Positions 6,908-14,610 of a DNA stretch of 64,000 bases are shown here, piece after piece (the first letter of the stretch is position 1; every line of letters begins with the position of its first letter). The notes under the pieces were generated by a model. That model was not told the origin of the DNA. It did not search any database and saw only the letters and a list, made by a program, of their open reading frames with translations. Location: NCBI GenBank assembly GCA_947627625.1, contig CANQWR010000001.1, positions 186,001 to 250,000 on the forward strand, in the 5' to 3' direction. The translations under genes and the position numbers were made by a program. Origin of the DNA: an uncultured Ruminococcus sp. (GTDB lineage Bacteria; Bacillota; Clostridia; Oscillospirales; Ruminococcaceae).

Positions 6908-9712
6908 GTGCATTCTATTTTTGAAAAAGCGTCTACGAGAATGTTCTGCATATCGGGGACACTCAGCGACATATTTTGTATGCCCGATTTGAGAATATTG
7001 AGTTTTGAGGAACTGTTGAACGAGAGACTGAAAAAGATAGGCTATAAGAGTGTAGTTTTCTATTCGGGTGCAAAGGGAGTGTTTTTTGCACTGGACGATG
7101 CAGGCAGAAACGGGTTATCGGTTCTCAGAAAAAAGCGTTCACAGTCCAACGAGACAGAGGGTGTGCAACAGTCCGCTCCGCCGCAACAGCAGGAGAGACA
7201 GAGGGCGGGAGTGGGCAGGCGTGTCAGGAAAACTCCCGAAAACAGGGCGAGTTCCGATGACTTTATAACAAAGGTGAACGAGCAGGACGCTCCCGACCTT
7301 GCAAACAGGTATATGTGCAACACGGACGAAAAAAGGGCTTTTGTGATAACAAGTCTGGACGATTTTATAAACAATTCGGAGCAGGGACGGAGAATGTTCA
7401 GTGCGTACTTTGAGGACTGGAAGAGTCTCCCGAACGAGAACGGAAATATATGTATATTTCTGTCAAAGAGCATAAATTTGCAGAATATGCAACAGATATT
7501 CGAGGGGCAGAACGCAATGTCTTTACAGTCTATGTTCATAAGGGGAATGACTTCGGGCGGTGCGGAGTTCAACCACAATTCAAGCCTGATAGTGGGTTCA
7601 CCGCTGAATGACGAAATAGGTTATCTTCTTGAATATCTCAGAATAAAGGGTTACACCTACACAAGGCGTAATGAAAACAATGACGAGGAGAGGGTCACGG
7701 CGAAATTGTTGTACAAGCGTTCTGATTTTGACAAGATAGTCAGGTCACTCAGCTTTTACAACAGGGAGTCGGAGTTCAGTGAACTGAAGACCATGAAGGA
7801 AGCCCTTGAGACTTTTATGAGGAGTGACGGCAGGGAGAGAGTACCGATTTTCCCCGATGACATTCCCGAAATATATCCGCAGAGCAACAGCCGTTTTAAC
7901 GACTCACAAAATCCTATGGAGCTTCTGAAGTCAAGACAGGGTTGGGAACCCGCATATAATGTACTGAACAGCTTTATTCTCAATCACAGAAAGATGTACG
8001 GCGACAGGACAAAGAAGACTGTCACGGCGGGCAGGACTGATATTGAGAGGATAGAGCCTGACAGGAGTGAAAACCTGACTATGGGAGCAGTCCCGAATTT
8101 TGTACTACAAGGACCTCCCGGAGTGGGCAAGACGGAGATAGCAAATCTTATAGGACAGATATTACAGCGTGAGGGCGTACTCAAATCTGGACACACTGTC
8201 ATAGGTTCAAGAGACAAACTTGTCGGGCAGTATGTGGGGTCAACGGCAATACAGACCGCCACTATGATTGAACAGGCACAGGAGGGAGTTTTGCTTGTCG
8301 ACGAGGTTTATTCGCTTGCGGAGGGTGGAAACACGAGTTCGGGAGCAAATTACTGTGCGGAGGTTTTCAACACGCTTGTTGCGTCCATGACTGATAAAAA
8401 TTACAGATTTTGCGTAATTTTTGCGGGTTACGAGAGCCGTATGGACGAAGTGTGGCACATGAACGAGGGTCTTTTTTCGAGATTTGGGGAGTCAAACGTC
8501 ATAAATATAGAGGGTTACAAGCCCGAACTTTTGCAGACCATCTTTGAGAAAAATTTTGAGGATTCGGGTGACTCCGCACAGAAATTTGTGCTGTCGGACG
8601 AAGTCAAAGAGGGGCTCCCGCAGTTTTTCAAAAATTACTATGAGGACAGGGACAGAGTGAATTTTGCGAACGCAAGAGACATAAAAAATCTCTCCGCAAC
8701 GGTAAAGCGTACAGCGGGTTACAGGTGCATCCAGGACAACATTTCGGGAGAAGTCACGGTAAAAAAGGGAGATTTTGGTGCAAAGGCGGAACTTTTCAAA
8801 AAGAGAGGTCTGGACGCAGGCGATATTTACGGAAAGATAAAAGAGTACGTCGGCATGGACTTCCTGATAGACCTTTTCAACGACCAGCTGTCGCTTAAAA
8901 TAGAGTACGAGGAGAAAGGTCTTGACTATCCCGGACCGTCACACATGATATGGTGCGGAAATCCGGGTACGGGAAAGTCCACCGCCGCACAGCTGACCGC
9001 TGATTTGTACCACAGTTTAGGCATACTCGGCGGTACGAAACCCATATATCTTGATGCGTCACAGATATTGAAGTCCCACATAGGAGGCGGTGCGGAGGAG
9101 ATACAAAAACGCATGGACGAGGCTTGTCAGCACCACACGATACTTGTCATAGAGGAGGCTTATCAATTACAGCAGAGCGGAAACGGACGTGAAGTCATAG
9201 ATGCGATGCTGAACAGAATGGAGTCCGACCGAAAAAATTTTAACGTTATATTTATAGTGTACAAAGACAGGCTGAGACAGTTTCTTGATGTCAACCCGGG
9301 AATGGAGTCGAGAGTACAGATATACGAGTTCAAGGACTACAACGGCGAACAGCTCCTTGAAATATTCAGACTTATGTGCAAAAAGAGCCGTGACACGATA
9401 GACAGCGAGTGTGAGGAGAAGATAAGAGAAATGCTGTCCGATATGTACGAAAAGGGACTGACAAAACAGGGCAATGCAAGAATAGTCAGGAAATTGCTTG
9501 AAAATATGCGACAGTTGAGATATAACCGCATACTTTCGGAGTACGCCTCCCGTCTTGACGGTGGTGACACTCCCGAAAACAGGGGAAAAATTGCGACAGA
9601 GAGAGCAATGGGCAGACTAAAAGTCTCCGATGATGCGTACTGTTTCAAAGCGGAGGACGTGCCGTCTGACTTTGCAGAGAAGATGGTGAAACAGTCTGTC
9701 GGAAAGATGTGA
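6908..9712 (+). CDS. Tandem AAA+ ATPase of the CbbX/SpoVK type
   Basis: 934 residues, GTG start; an upstream in-frame stop at 6899 rules out a longer form. Residues 1-390 are an unassigned N-terminal region with a basic, Gln/Ser-rich linker near 80-115. Two AAA+ modules follow. The first has Walker A GPPGVGKT (402-409) and Walker B GVLLVDEVYSL. The second has GNPGTGKST (684-692) and ILVIEEAYQL. The LVDEVYSL and GGGAEEIQ-type sequences are typical of the CbbX/SpoVK/EccA clade, whose members remodel protein complexes, such as rubisco activation and type VII secretion. Both modules appear active, although the second Walker B has EE in place of DE. It is the likely motor of the operon. The N-terminal region probably recognises the target. 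Confidence 0.85.
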   Translation: MHSIFEKASTRMFCISGTLSDIFCMPDLRILSFEELLNERLKKIGYKSVVFYSGAKGVFFALDDAGRNGLSVLRKKRSQSNETEGVQQSAPPQQQERQRAGVGRRVRKTPENRASSDDFITKVNEQDAPDLANRYMCNTDEKRAFVITSLDDFINNSEQGRRMFSAYFEDWKSLPNENGNICIFLSKSINLQNMQQIFEGQNAMSLQSMFIRGMTSGGAEFNHNSSLIVGSPLNDEIGYLLEYLRIKGYTYTRRNENNDEERVTAKLLYKRSDFDKIVRSLSFYNRESEFSELKTMKEALETFMRSDGRERVPIFPDDIPEIYPQSNSRFNDSQNPMELLKSRQGWEPAYNVLNSFILNHRKMYGDRTKKTVTAGRTDIERIEPDRSENLTMGAVPNFVLQGPPGVGKTEIANLIGQILQREGVLKSGHTVIGSRDKLVGQYVGSTAIQTATMIEQAQEGVLLVDEVYSLAEGGNTSSGANYCAEVFNTLVASMTDKNYRFCVIFAGYESRMDEVWHMNEGLFSRFGESNVINIEGYKPELLQTIFEKNFEDSGDSAQKFVLSDEVKEGLPQFFKNYYEDRDRVNFANARDIKNLSATVKRTAGYRCIQDNISGEVTVKKGDFGAKAELFKKRGLDAGDIYGKIKEYVGMDFLIDLFNDQLSLKIEYEEKGLDYPGPSHMIWCGNPGTGKSTAAQLTADLYHSLGILGGTKPIYLDASQILKSHIGGGAEEIQKRMDEACQHHTILVIEEAYQLQQSGNGREVIDAMLNRMESDRKNFNVIFIVYKDRLRQFLDVNPGMESRVQIYEFKDYNGEQLLEIFRLMCKKSRDTIDSECEEKIREMLSDMYEKGLTKQGNARIVRKLLENMRQLRYNRILSEYASRLDGGDTPENRGKIATERAMGRLKVSDDAYCFKAEDVPSDFAEKMVKQSVGKM

Positions 9713-9724
9713 CGGGAGGATATT

Positions 9725-10249
9725 ATGGCGTTCAAAAAGAAAGTGACTTTTACAGAGCCGAAATATTGTCAGGTGTGCAGAAAAAAGGTGAGCAAGGGAA
9801 AGAGCCTAAATGGATACGAGGAATATCTGCCGTTTGTGTGTGACGACTGCTGTAAGACCTATTTCAACGAGGTGTCAAGTCTTGAAAGCGGAAATCCCCG
9901 TGTAGAATTTAGACCTGCCGACATAAGGAAAAACGAATACAGAGTGCCGTGCATGAGCCTGTACCTTATAATAAGAGATACGATAATTTGGCTTCTTATC
10001 GGCTTATTCAGTCTGCTCTCAACGTGGTTTATCTCTCATTCTTTGGACGGGGGACTTCACTCCCCCGAAATGAGAACCGTCTCCGTACTGTTTTCGGCTT
10101 TTTCATTTGTAGGCGTGGTAAACGCCCTCAGATACCTTTTGTCGGGACTTTTCAGGGGAATGGATTCAAAAAGACGTATTTTTCTCGCAGTACAGGCGGC
10201 AGCATTTCTTGTTGTCGGAATATTGGTTATGAAATATATAGTTATATAG
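9725..10249 (+). CDS. Zinc-ribbon protein with three membrane helices
   Basis: 174 residues, ATG with GGGAGG upstream. The N-terminus carries two cysteine pairs (CQVC and CDDCC, about 25 residues apart), a probable zinc ribbon. Three hydrophobic segments follow, roughly residues 78-105, 115-142 and 150-172, interrupted by a basic loop with KR and RR pairs. The zinc ribbon should face the cytoplasm. It is flanked by the tandem AAA+ gene and the GTPase gene with 12- and 16-base gaps, so it is in the same transcript. I infer a membrane platform or anchor for the soluble ATPases and GTPases. Family not recognised. Confidence 0.75.
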   Translation: MAFKKKVTFTEPKYCQVCRKKVSKGKSLNGYEEYLPFVCDDCCKTYFNEVSSLESGNPRVEFRPADIRKNEYRVPCMSLYLIIRDTIIWLLIGLFSLLSTWFISHSLDGGLHSPEMRTVSVLFSAFSFVGVVNALRYLLSGLFRGMDSKRRIFLAVQAAAFLVVGILVMKYIVI

Positions 10250-10265
10250 TTAAGTGGAGGTAAGT

Positions 10266-11393
10266 ATGAAAGATGATGTTATTCGCATCTCAATGATAGG
10301 AGGGTCAGGTTGTGGAAAGACCTCATTTCTCTCGGGAGTAATACAGTCCATGGTCGCATCCGATATAAAGTTTGGTACGGGGGAGCTTCAGAGTTCCGTG
10401 TCGCTGAATGCGGTGGAGATACGCAGCAGCAGCAATTTTTTTGTGGAAGATGACGAGGACAGCATGAGTGTCGTAAATATAAAGAATGCGAGTCAGCTTG
10501 ACGAGTATCTGCTAAGCGACGACCCTGACGGCACAAACGGCGGTTTTATAAATTCGACCACGGACTCAATGGAGTTTCTCTTTGAACTCATAATAGACAA
10601 CACTGTCTGCTGTCACGTTGCCATAGCCGACTACGCAGGGGAGCTTATTGACAACCCCAACAACGAGGCTATGAAGTCGAATTTACAGCAGTTGTGCAAC
10701 AACATTGCGGACAGTGATGCACTCATAGTTATGGCGGACGCTGTAAAGGCTGGGGAAAATCTTGACAACAGTTATGCAATGAAGAGGGAACTCGGAGCTA
10801 ATATAATAAATATGATATTCCCCGATATAAAAAAGATAATACTGTCGGGAGGCAGGGGGCTGACCACTCTTGTCGCTCTCACGAAAACCGACAATGTGAA
10901 GATACCCGAGATGATGAAACGTTCAAATTTCGGAGCGATTTCGGGGACGTTCTATGCAGAAATATATTCAAAAATGTTCTCCTGCATGGACAAAGACTCC
11001 GATTCTTGGGGAGTTATACCCGTCTCCGCCGTGGGAGACGGCAACACGGACGAGTACAATTACATAATAGAGGGAGCAAATATAACTCCCAAAAATATAG
11101 ACACGGCAATTTTGTTTTGTCTTGCGTCGTCCATAACAAAGATAATATCCGAAAAGGAGTCGCAGTTGAAAGAACTCCGCAAGAGCAAGAAATCAATGTG
11201 GATTGCGATAGGTGCACAGGCAAAGGAGGCAAAGCAGAAAGTTGAGGAGGAGATAAAAAAGGCTGAACAGCAGAAGTCGGCACTGGAGAAGTGCAGAAAC
11301 GCCCTCTCGACTATGACGGGAAAATTTTCAGAGTCCATAAACCAAATGCACCGTCCGAACACAGCGGAAATCGGTGAAGTAGTAGCGAAGTGA
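10266..11393 (+). CDS. GTPase with intact P-loop and C-terminal coiled coil
   Basis: 375 residues from ATG 10266 (GGAGG at 10256-10260; the in-frame GTG 10254 lies upstream of that site). P-loop GGSGCGKT occupies residues 12-19, the DxxG motif is DYAG at 122-125, and the guanine-specificity motif TKTD is at 206-209, so the G1, G3 and G4 elements are complete. The final 80 residues are charged coiled coil (from about EKESQLKELRK) with a short hydrophobic WIAIGAQA insert. The arrangement resembles the double-GTPase proteins of bacterial conflict systems, in which two GTPases are encoded side by side. The following gene encodes just such a second, degenerate copy. Likely cytoplasmic, perhaps recruited to the neighbouring membrane protein. 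Confidence 0.82.
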   Translation: MKDDVIRISMIGGSGCGKTSFLSGVIQSMVASDIKFGTGELQSSVSLNAVEIRSSSNFFVEDDEDSMSVVNIKNASQLDEYLLSDDPDGTNGGFINSTTDSMEFLFELIIDNTVCCHVAIADYAGELIDNPNNEAMKSNLQQLCNNIADSDALIVMADAVKAGENLDNSYAMKRELGANIINMIFPDIKKIILSGGRGLTTLVALTKTDNVKIPEMMKRSNFGAISGTFYAEIYSKMFSCMDKDSDSWGVIPVSAVGDGNTDEYNYIIEGANITPKNIDTAILFCLASSITKIISEKESQLKELRKSKKSMWIAIGAQAKEAKQKVEEEIKKAEQQKSALEKCRNALSTMTGKFSESINQMHRPNTAEIGEVVAK

Positions 11394-11405
11394 CGGGGTA
11401 GCGTG

Positions 11406-12332
11406 ATGATATACGACGGAGTACACAGAATACACATTGTCGGAGAGGAAAATTCGGGGCGAAAATGTCTTGTATCGGCGTTTCTGTACAAATTTCTCAG
11501 TGAGAACGTGACTTTCGGGGGAAATCTTTGGGAACTCTCGGCAGTCGGAGAGGACTCCGAAATGCTTGAGGGCAGTGAACTCTTAGAGGAGAATATGAAG
11601 TCATATGACGTGATGGACGTATTCAGCATGGAGAAAATTTTTGCGGGGGAGACCGATGAGGTTTCGGACAGCCTTGATTTGCAGTTGAAAATAGCGGGGG
11701 ACTTCTGTGGCAGACTGGAATTTGTAAATATTCTTGGGAAAAATACGTATAAGTCTCTTGCACGGGAGGAGTGCAAGGCAATTTCAGCGGTACTTGTGCT
11801 GATTGACACGGAAAAATTTGTCAATAATAAGAATGTCGGGACGGATTTTATCAGAGACGAGTTAGCGGAGCTGTCAGATATTTACAGTGATGGATTTGTG
11901 ACGGTTTTCGCACTCACAAAAATTGACGTAGTACCCGAAAAGGACAGGGAAAACCTGTGTGAGAAATTGAAAAGTGATATTTCCGAAATTGTGTCGGATT
12001 TTGGTGTTGTGGAAGTCTCCTCGGCAAACAAGGTGATGGGAGAGGTTTTCGGTGAGGACGGCGAACTTCTGGAAAATCCGAACTTTAAGCCCTATGGCGT
12101 GGAAGAACTTCTTAGGTGTGTTATAAGGAAGTCCACCCCGCACGACATAGTGAAAATGCAGAAAATTATAGACGGTTGTCACGACAAAATACGTCGGAGA
12201 AAGGGAGTTTTCAACTCCGAAATTCCGAGAGCGGGTATGGAACTGAACGAAGCAAGAAAACGTCTGTGTACAGCGGTGAGGGACATACACCCTCTGAAAA
12301 ACACAGAAAAATATATAACGGGAGATGAATAA
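11406..12332 (+). CDS. Degenerate partner GTPase
   Basis: 308 residues from ATG 11406; GTG 11403 is also possible, but the GGGGT site at 11395-11399 fits the ATG better. The protein has the same overall plan as the preceding GTPase. The P-loop reads GEENSGRKC (13-21), with Arg and Lys where GTPases have Lys and Ser/Thr, and the DxxG element appears as NILG. The specificity motif TKID (171-174) is kept. I infer weak or no hydrolysis and a regulatory, pseudo-GTPase role as a heterodimer partner. The C-terminal 50 residues are basic and helical. It sits 12 bases after the active GTPase and is translationally close to the next gene. Confidence 0.75.
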   Translation: MIYDGVHRIHIVGEENSGRKCLVSAFLYKFLSENVTFGGNLWELSAVGEDSEMLEGSELLEENMKSYDVMDVFSMEKIFAGETDEVSDSLDLQLKIAGDFCGRLEFVNILGKNTYKSLAREECKAISAVLVLIDTEKFVNNKNVGTDFIRDELAELSDIYSDGFVTVFALTKIDVVPEKDRENLCEKLKSDISEIVSDFGVVEVSSANKVMGEVFGEDGELLENPNFKPYGVEELLRCVIRKSTPHDIVKMQKIIDGCHDKIRRRKGVFNSEIPRAGMELNEARKRLCTAVRDIHPLKNTEKYITGDE

Positions 12333-12336
12333 AAAA

Positions 12337-13365
12337 ATGAAGTGGGATATTTTCGTCTATGCAAGGGGAGTACAGCGTACGGACGGTTACAAGCTGAGGG
12401 CACAGCCCGAGAATTTTCCTCCTGAACTGATACAGGGTTGTCAGACCTTTTTCAATATCCGTGGCACGAACGAAAAGCGTTCAACGTGGAAGGACGTTTT
12501 TGAAAAAGACCCCTGTGCGTGGAAAAAATCTTTTGCGTTTATACTTATGCCGAAGTACAAGAGCTGTGCACTTGTCAGGGCGGTAAAGGCGGAGGGCGAG
12601 AATGACGGAGAAGTCCTGATGGACTTTGAAAACAGGGAGATATGGTCACTTGAGGGAATATGGTGTCCATATGAAAAACGTCGGTTGTTGTTTGCGTCGT
12701 TGCCGTCAATACTGATGTGGTTCAGGAGCCGTGACAAGTCACTCCGCTACTACGTCTCAAAGGGCGAGATTACGAACTATGTCGACGTACCCGACGAATT
12801 TTATTTCAATCCCTATGACGATGACAGCGTACTGCCGTTGAACAGCTTTTCCGCCACCGCAGCCGAGGCGACGATTTTGAATAATCTGTCGCAGAAGATA
12901 CGTTTTTCTCCCGAGCCTTTCGCACTCACTACAGGACCTCTTGCGGAGCTGATTATGAAAAGCTGTTCGGCAGCTTACAATCTAAAAGAGTGTTTCCCCG
13001 AAAACAACCCCGATTCGCTCAGTCCGCTTGGTGCAGACCCTTTTAACAATATAGAGACGGCAAAAATTGTCCGCAGAGCGACGGGTGAGACAAAGAGGAA
13101 AAATTATGTACTCCAATTGTGTATTGACAAGAGCGGAAAGCGTGAGGAGTATTTCAGGTGGAGGATAGCCGAAAAGGGCAGGAGTAGCGTAAAAGAAGTC
13201 CTATCGGCAGAACCGATACCGTTTGACGGTGAAAAGGGTTTGAGTATGCTTGCTTTGAAGTCGGAGGCAGAAGCTGTCAGGTTTTTCGCCTCCAATATGC
13301 AGTGGACTGTCGAGCAGGCGAGCGATGACGAGGACGTTCTGTACTCGTTTGTAAAGGAGGGTTAA
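12337..13365 (+). CDS. Possible GTPase-associated adaptor protein
   Basis: 342 residues from ATG 12337 (GGGAG at 12320-12324); an in-frame ATG at 12325 would overlap the previous stop and leave no ribosome-site spacing. The N-terminus, KWDIFVYARGVQRTDGYKL followed by an Ala/Pro stretch, has the shape of the N-terminal domain of GTPase-associated proteins (GAP1 type): a strand, a Gly-Tyr/Phe turn, then 'A.P....P'. These proteins accompany double-GTPases in conflict systems. The rest is mixed alpha/beta with several Trp and Cys residues but no recognised catalytic motif. The GAP1 comparison is from memory of the motif pattern and should be treated as a hypothesis. Confidence 0.7.
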   Translation: MKWDIFVYARGVQRTDGYKLRAQPENFPPELIQGCQTFFNIRGTNEKRSTWKDVFEKDPCAWKKSFAFILMPKYKSCALVRAVKAEGENDGEVLMDFENREIWSLEGIWCPYEKRRLLFASLPSILMWFRSRDKSLRYYVSKGEITNYVDVPDEFYFNPYDDDSVLPLNSFSATAAEATILNNLSQKIRFSPEPFALTTGPLAELIMKSCSAAYNLKECFPENNPDSLSPLGADPFNNIETAKIVRRATGETKRKNYVLQLCIDKSGKREEYFRWRIAEKGRSSVKEVLSAEPIPFDGEKGLSMLALKSEAEAVRFFASNMQWTVEQASDDEDVLYSFVKEG

Positions 13366-13366
13366 A

Positions 13367-14377
13367 ATGAACAGAGCGAGGAAGTTTTCACTGGAGATGA
13401 AACCTGTGTCGATGCCGTCGGGGGAAAGGTTGTGCAATGCTGATTTGTCGGAGGAGTCCGAAAATATAATTCAGTCTCTATACGACACGGCAAATCAGGT
13501 GTACGTCAGCGGTATGGAGTACAAGACAAAAAAGCTGGAGAACAGTCTTTTTTTCTGCTGTCTCACGGAGGGAGCAGTCATGCTCAGCTTTTTCCCGCAG
13601 ACAAGCGGCAGTATGATTTCAATGAGAGGGATTTTTATTCCGATGAGTTGTCTCAGAACAGCTTGGAATCTCTATCTTGAGGAACTCATGTATATTGTCG
13701 CCGAGGGAGGAAAAATCAACGCCGATATAGACTATCAGATGATATATCAGCTTGTGTCGGCGGCAAAGAAAAATATTGGTGAGGAGTACTGCAAAAAAAT
13801 TGCGGAGTTTTACAAGGGAATGAAAAAGGACACTCCCTATAACTTTGCAATGACAAATTTCCCCAAACAGAACCTGTGCGTTGACTTCAAAGGCGGTGAG
13901 ACGGGTGCAGGGGGCATTGTCCCTATACAGGAGAGTGAGAGCGGAAAACTTGTCATAAAGACCGAAACTGTCAGGTTGGCAGAGCAGAATCTCCGCCAAA
14001 GAGATCCTGAACTTGCGGATATGTATATATACCGTGACACGAAAAAGGGCTATATAGACATAAAAAAGGACGAATACAAGTCAGCGGGAATGAAGAGGTC
14101 AGATATAAAGGCACGCATGGAGGATATTGAGAATGAACTTAAAAACAGCTCGTCCGAAAATGTTTGGTATGTATTTTTAACGGACACAAAATCTGCTGTG
14201 CTGTTGTCTCAGCCTGTGATTGGCAAACTCGAAAAAGAGGGCTGTATTGACTTTGCGGAGCTTTGCAAAGATGTCAGGAGGAGGATAAGCGACGCAAAGT
14301 TGCGTGATGCGGAGATGACTTCCGAAGAATCGGAGGAGACTCCCAAAAAGAGAGGATTTTTTCTGGGCAGACGTTAA
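13367..14377 (+). CDS. Unknown last gene of the Hsp70/GTPase operon
   Basis: 336 residues, ATG with GGAGG just upstream, one base after the preceding stop. The family is not recognised. The first 120 residues include beta strands around a Cys-Cys pair (FFCCLTEG) and the segment FIPMSCLRTAW; the centre contains FKGGETGAGGIVPI. The last 40 residues are rich in Ser and Glu and end in a basic KKRGFFLGRR-like tail, which could contact a membrane or nucleic acid. No signal peptide. No convincing terminator follows, so transcription may run into the G-rich repeat that separates this operon from the aminoacyl-tRNA synthetase gene. Confidence 0.7.
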   Translation: MNRARKFSLEMKPVSMPSGERLCNADLSEESENIIQSLYDTANQVYVSGMEYKTKKLENSLFFCCLTEGAVMLSFFPQTSGSMISMRGIFIPMSCLRTAWNLYLEELMYIVAEGGKINADIDYQMIYQLVSAAKKNIGEEYCKKIAEFYKGMKKDTPYNFAMTNFPKQNLCVDFKGGETGAGGIVPIQESESGKLVIKTETVRLAEQNLRQRDPELADMYIYRDTKKGYIDIKKDEYKSAGMKRSDIKARMEDIENELKNSSSENVWYVFLTDTKSAVLLSQPVIGKLEKEGCIDFAELCKDVRRRISDAKLRDAEMTSEESEETPKKRGFFLGRR

Positions 14378-14408
14378 CCCGGCTTTCTTGTGTTAATATG
14401 ACTGGGGA

Positions 14409-14590
14409 CACTCCCACTTTCAAAATTAAAACAGTAGAAAATTATCATGGGGGGTTCGGGGGGATTCTTCCCCCCGACGGGGGTTTGGGGGCAGAGCCCC
14501 CAATGGGGGTTCAGGGGGCAAAGCCCCCTGCCCCTTATCGTCCTAACAGGGGTTTGGGGGCGAAGCCCCCAACCTCAAATCGTTATAATT
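14409..14590. repeat. G-rich palindromic repeat, copy A
   Basis: A 180-base block made of runs of five to six G and matching C, forming several short hairpins of the type GGGGGC-AGA-GCCCCC and GGGGGC-AAA-GCCCCC. The spacer CCTTATCGTCCTAA divides the units. A second copy with the same order of units lies at 52110-52285, and a shorter relative at 44117-44180. Homology between copies A and B extends into the A/T-rich left flank (CAAAATTAAA...TTATCATGG). The block is intergenic and could act as a transcription or RNA-stability element or be a mobile miniature repeat. It is open in several frames, which creates false reading frames. Confidence 0.85.
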
Positions 14591-14610
14591 CAAGAGAGGA
14601 GAGATATAGA

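Noticed and set aside
14398..14610. N-terminal extension of the methionyl-tRNA synthetase through the G-rich repeat
   Set aside because: The stretch is low-complexity Gly/Pro generated by the palindromic repeat; a good ribosome site precedes ATG 14611.
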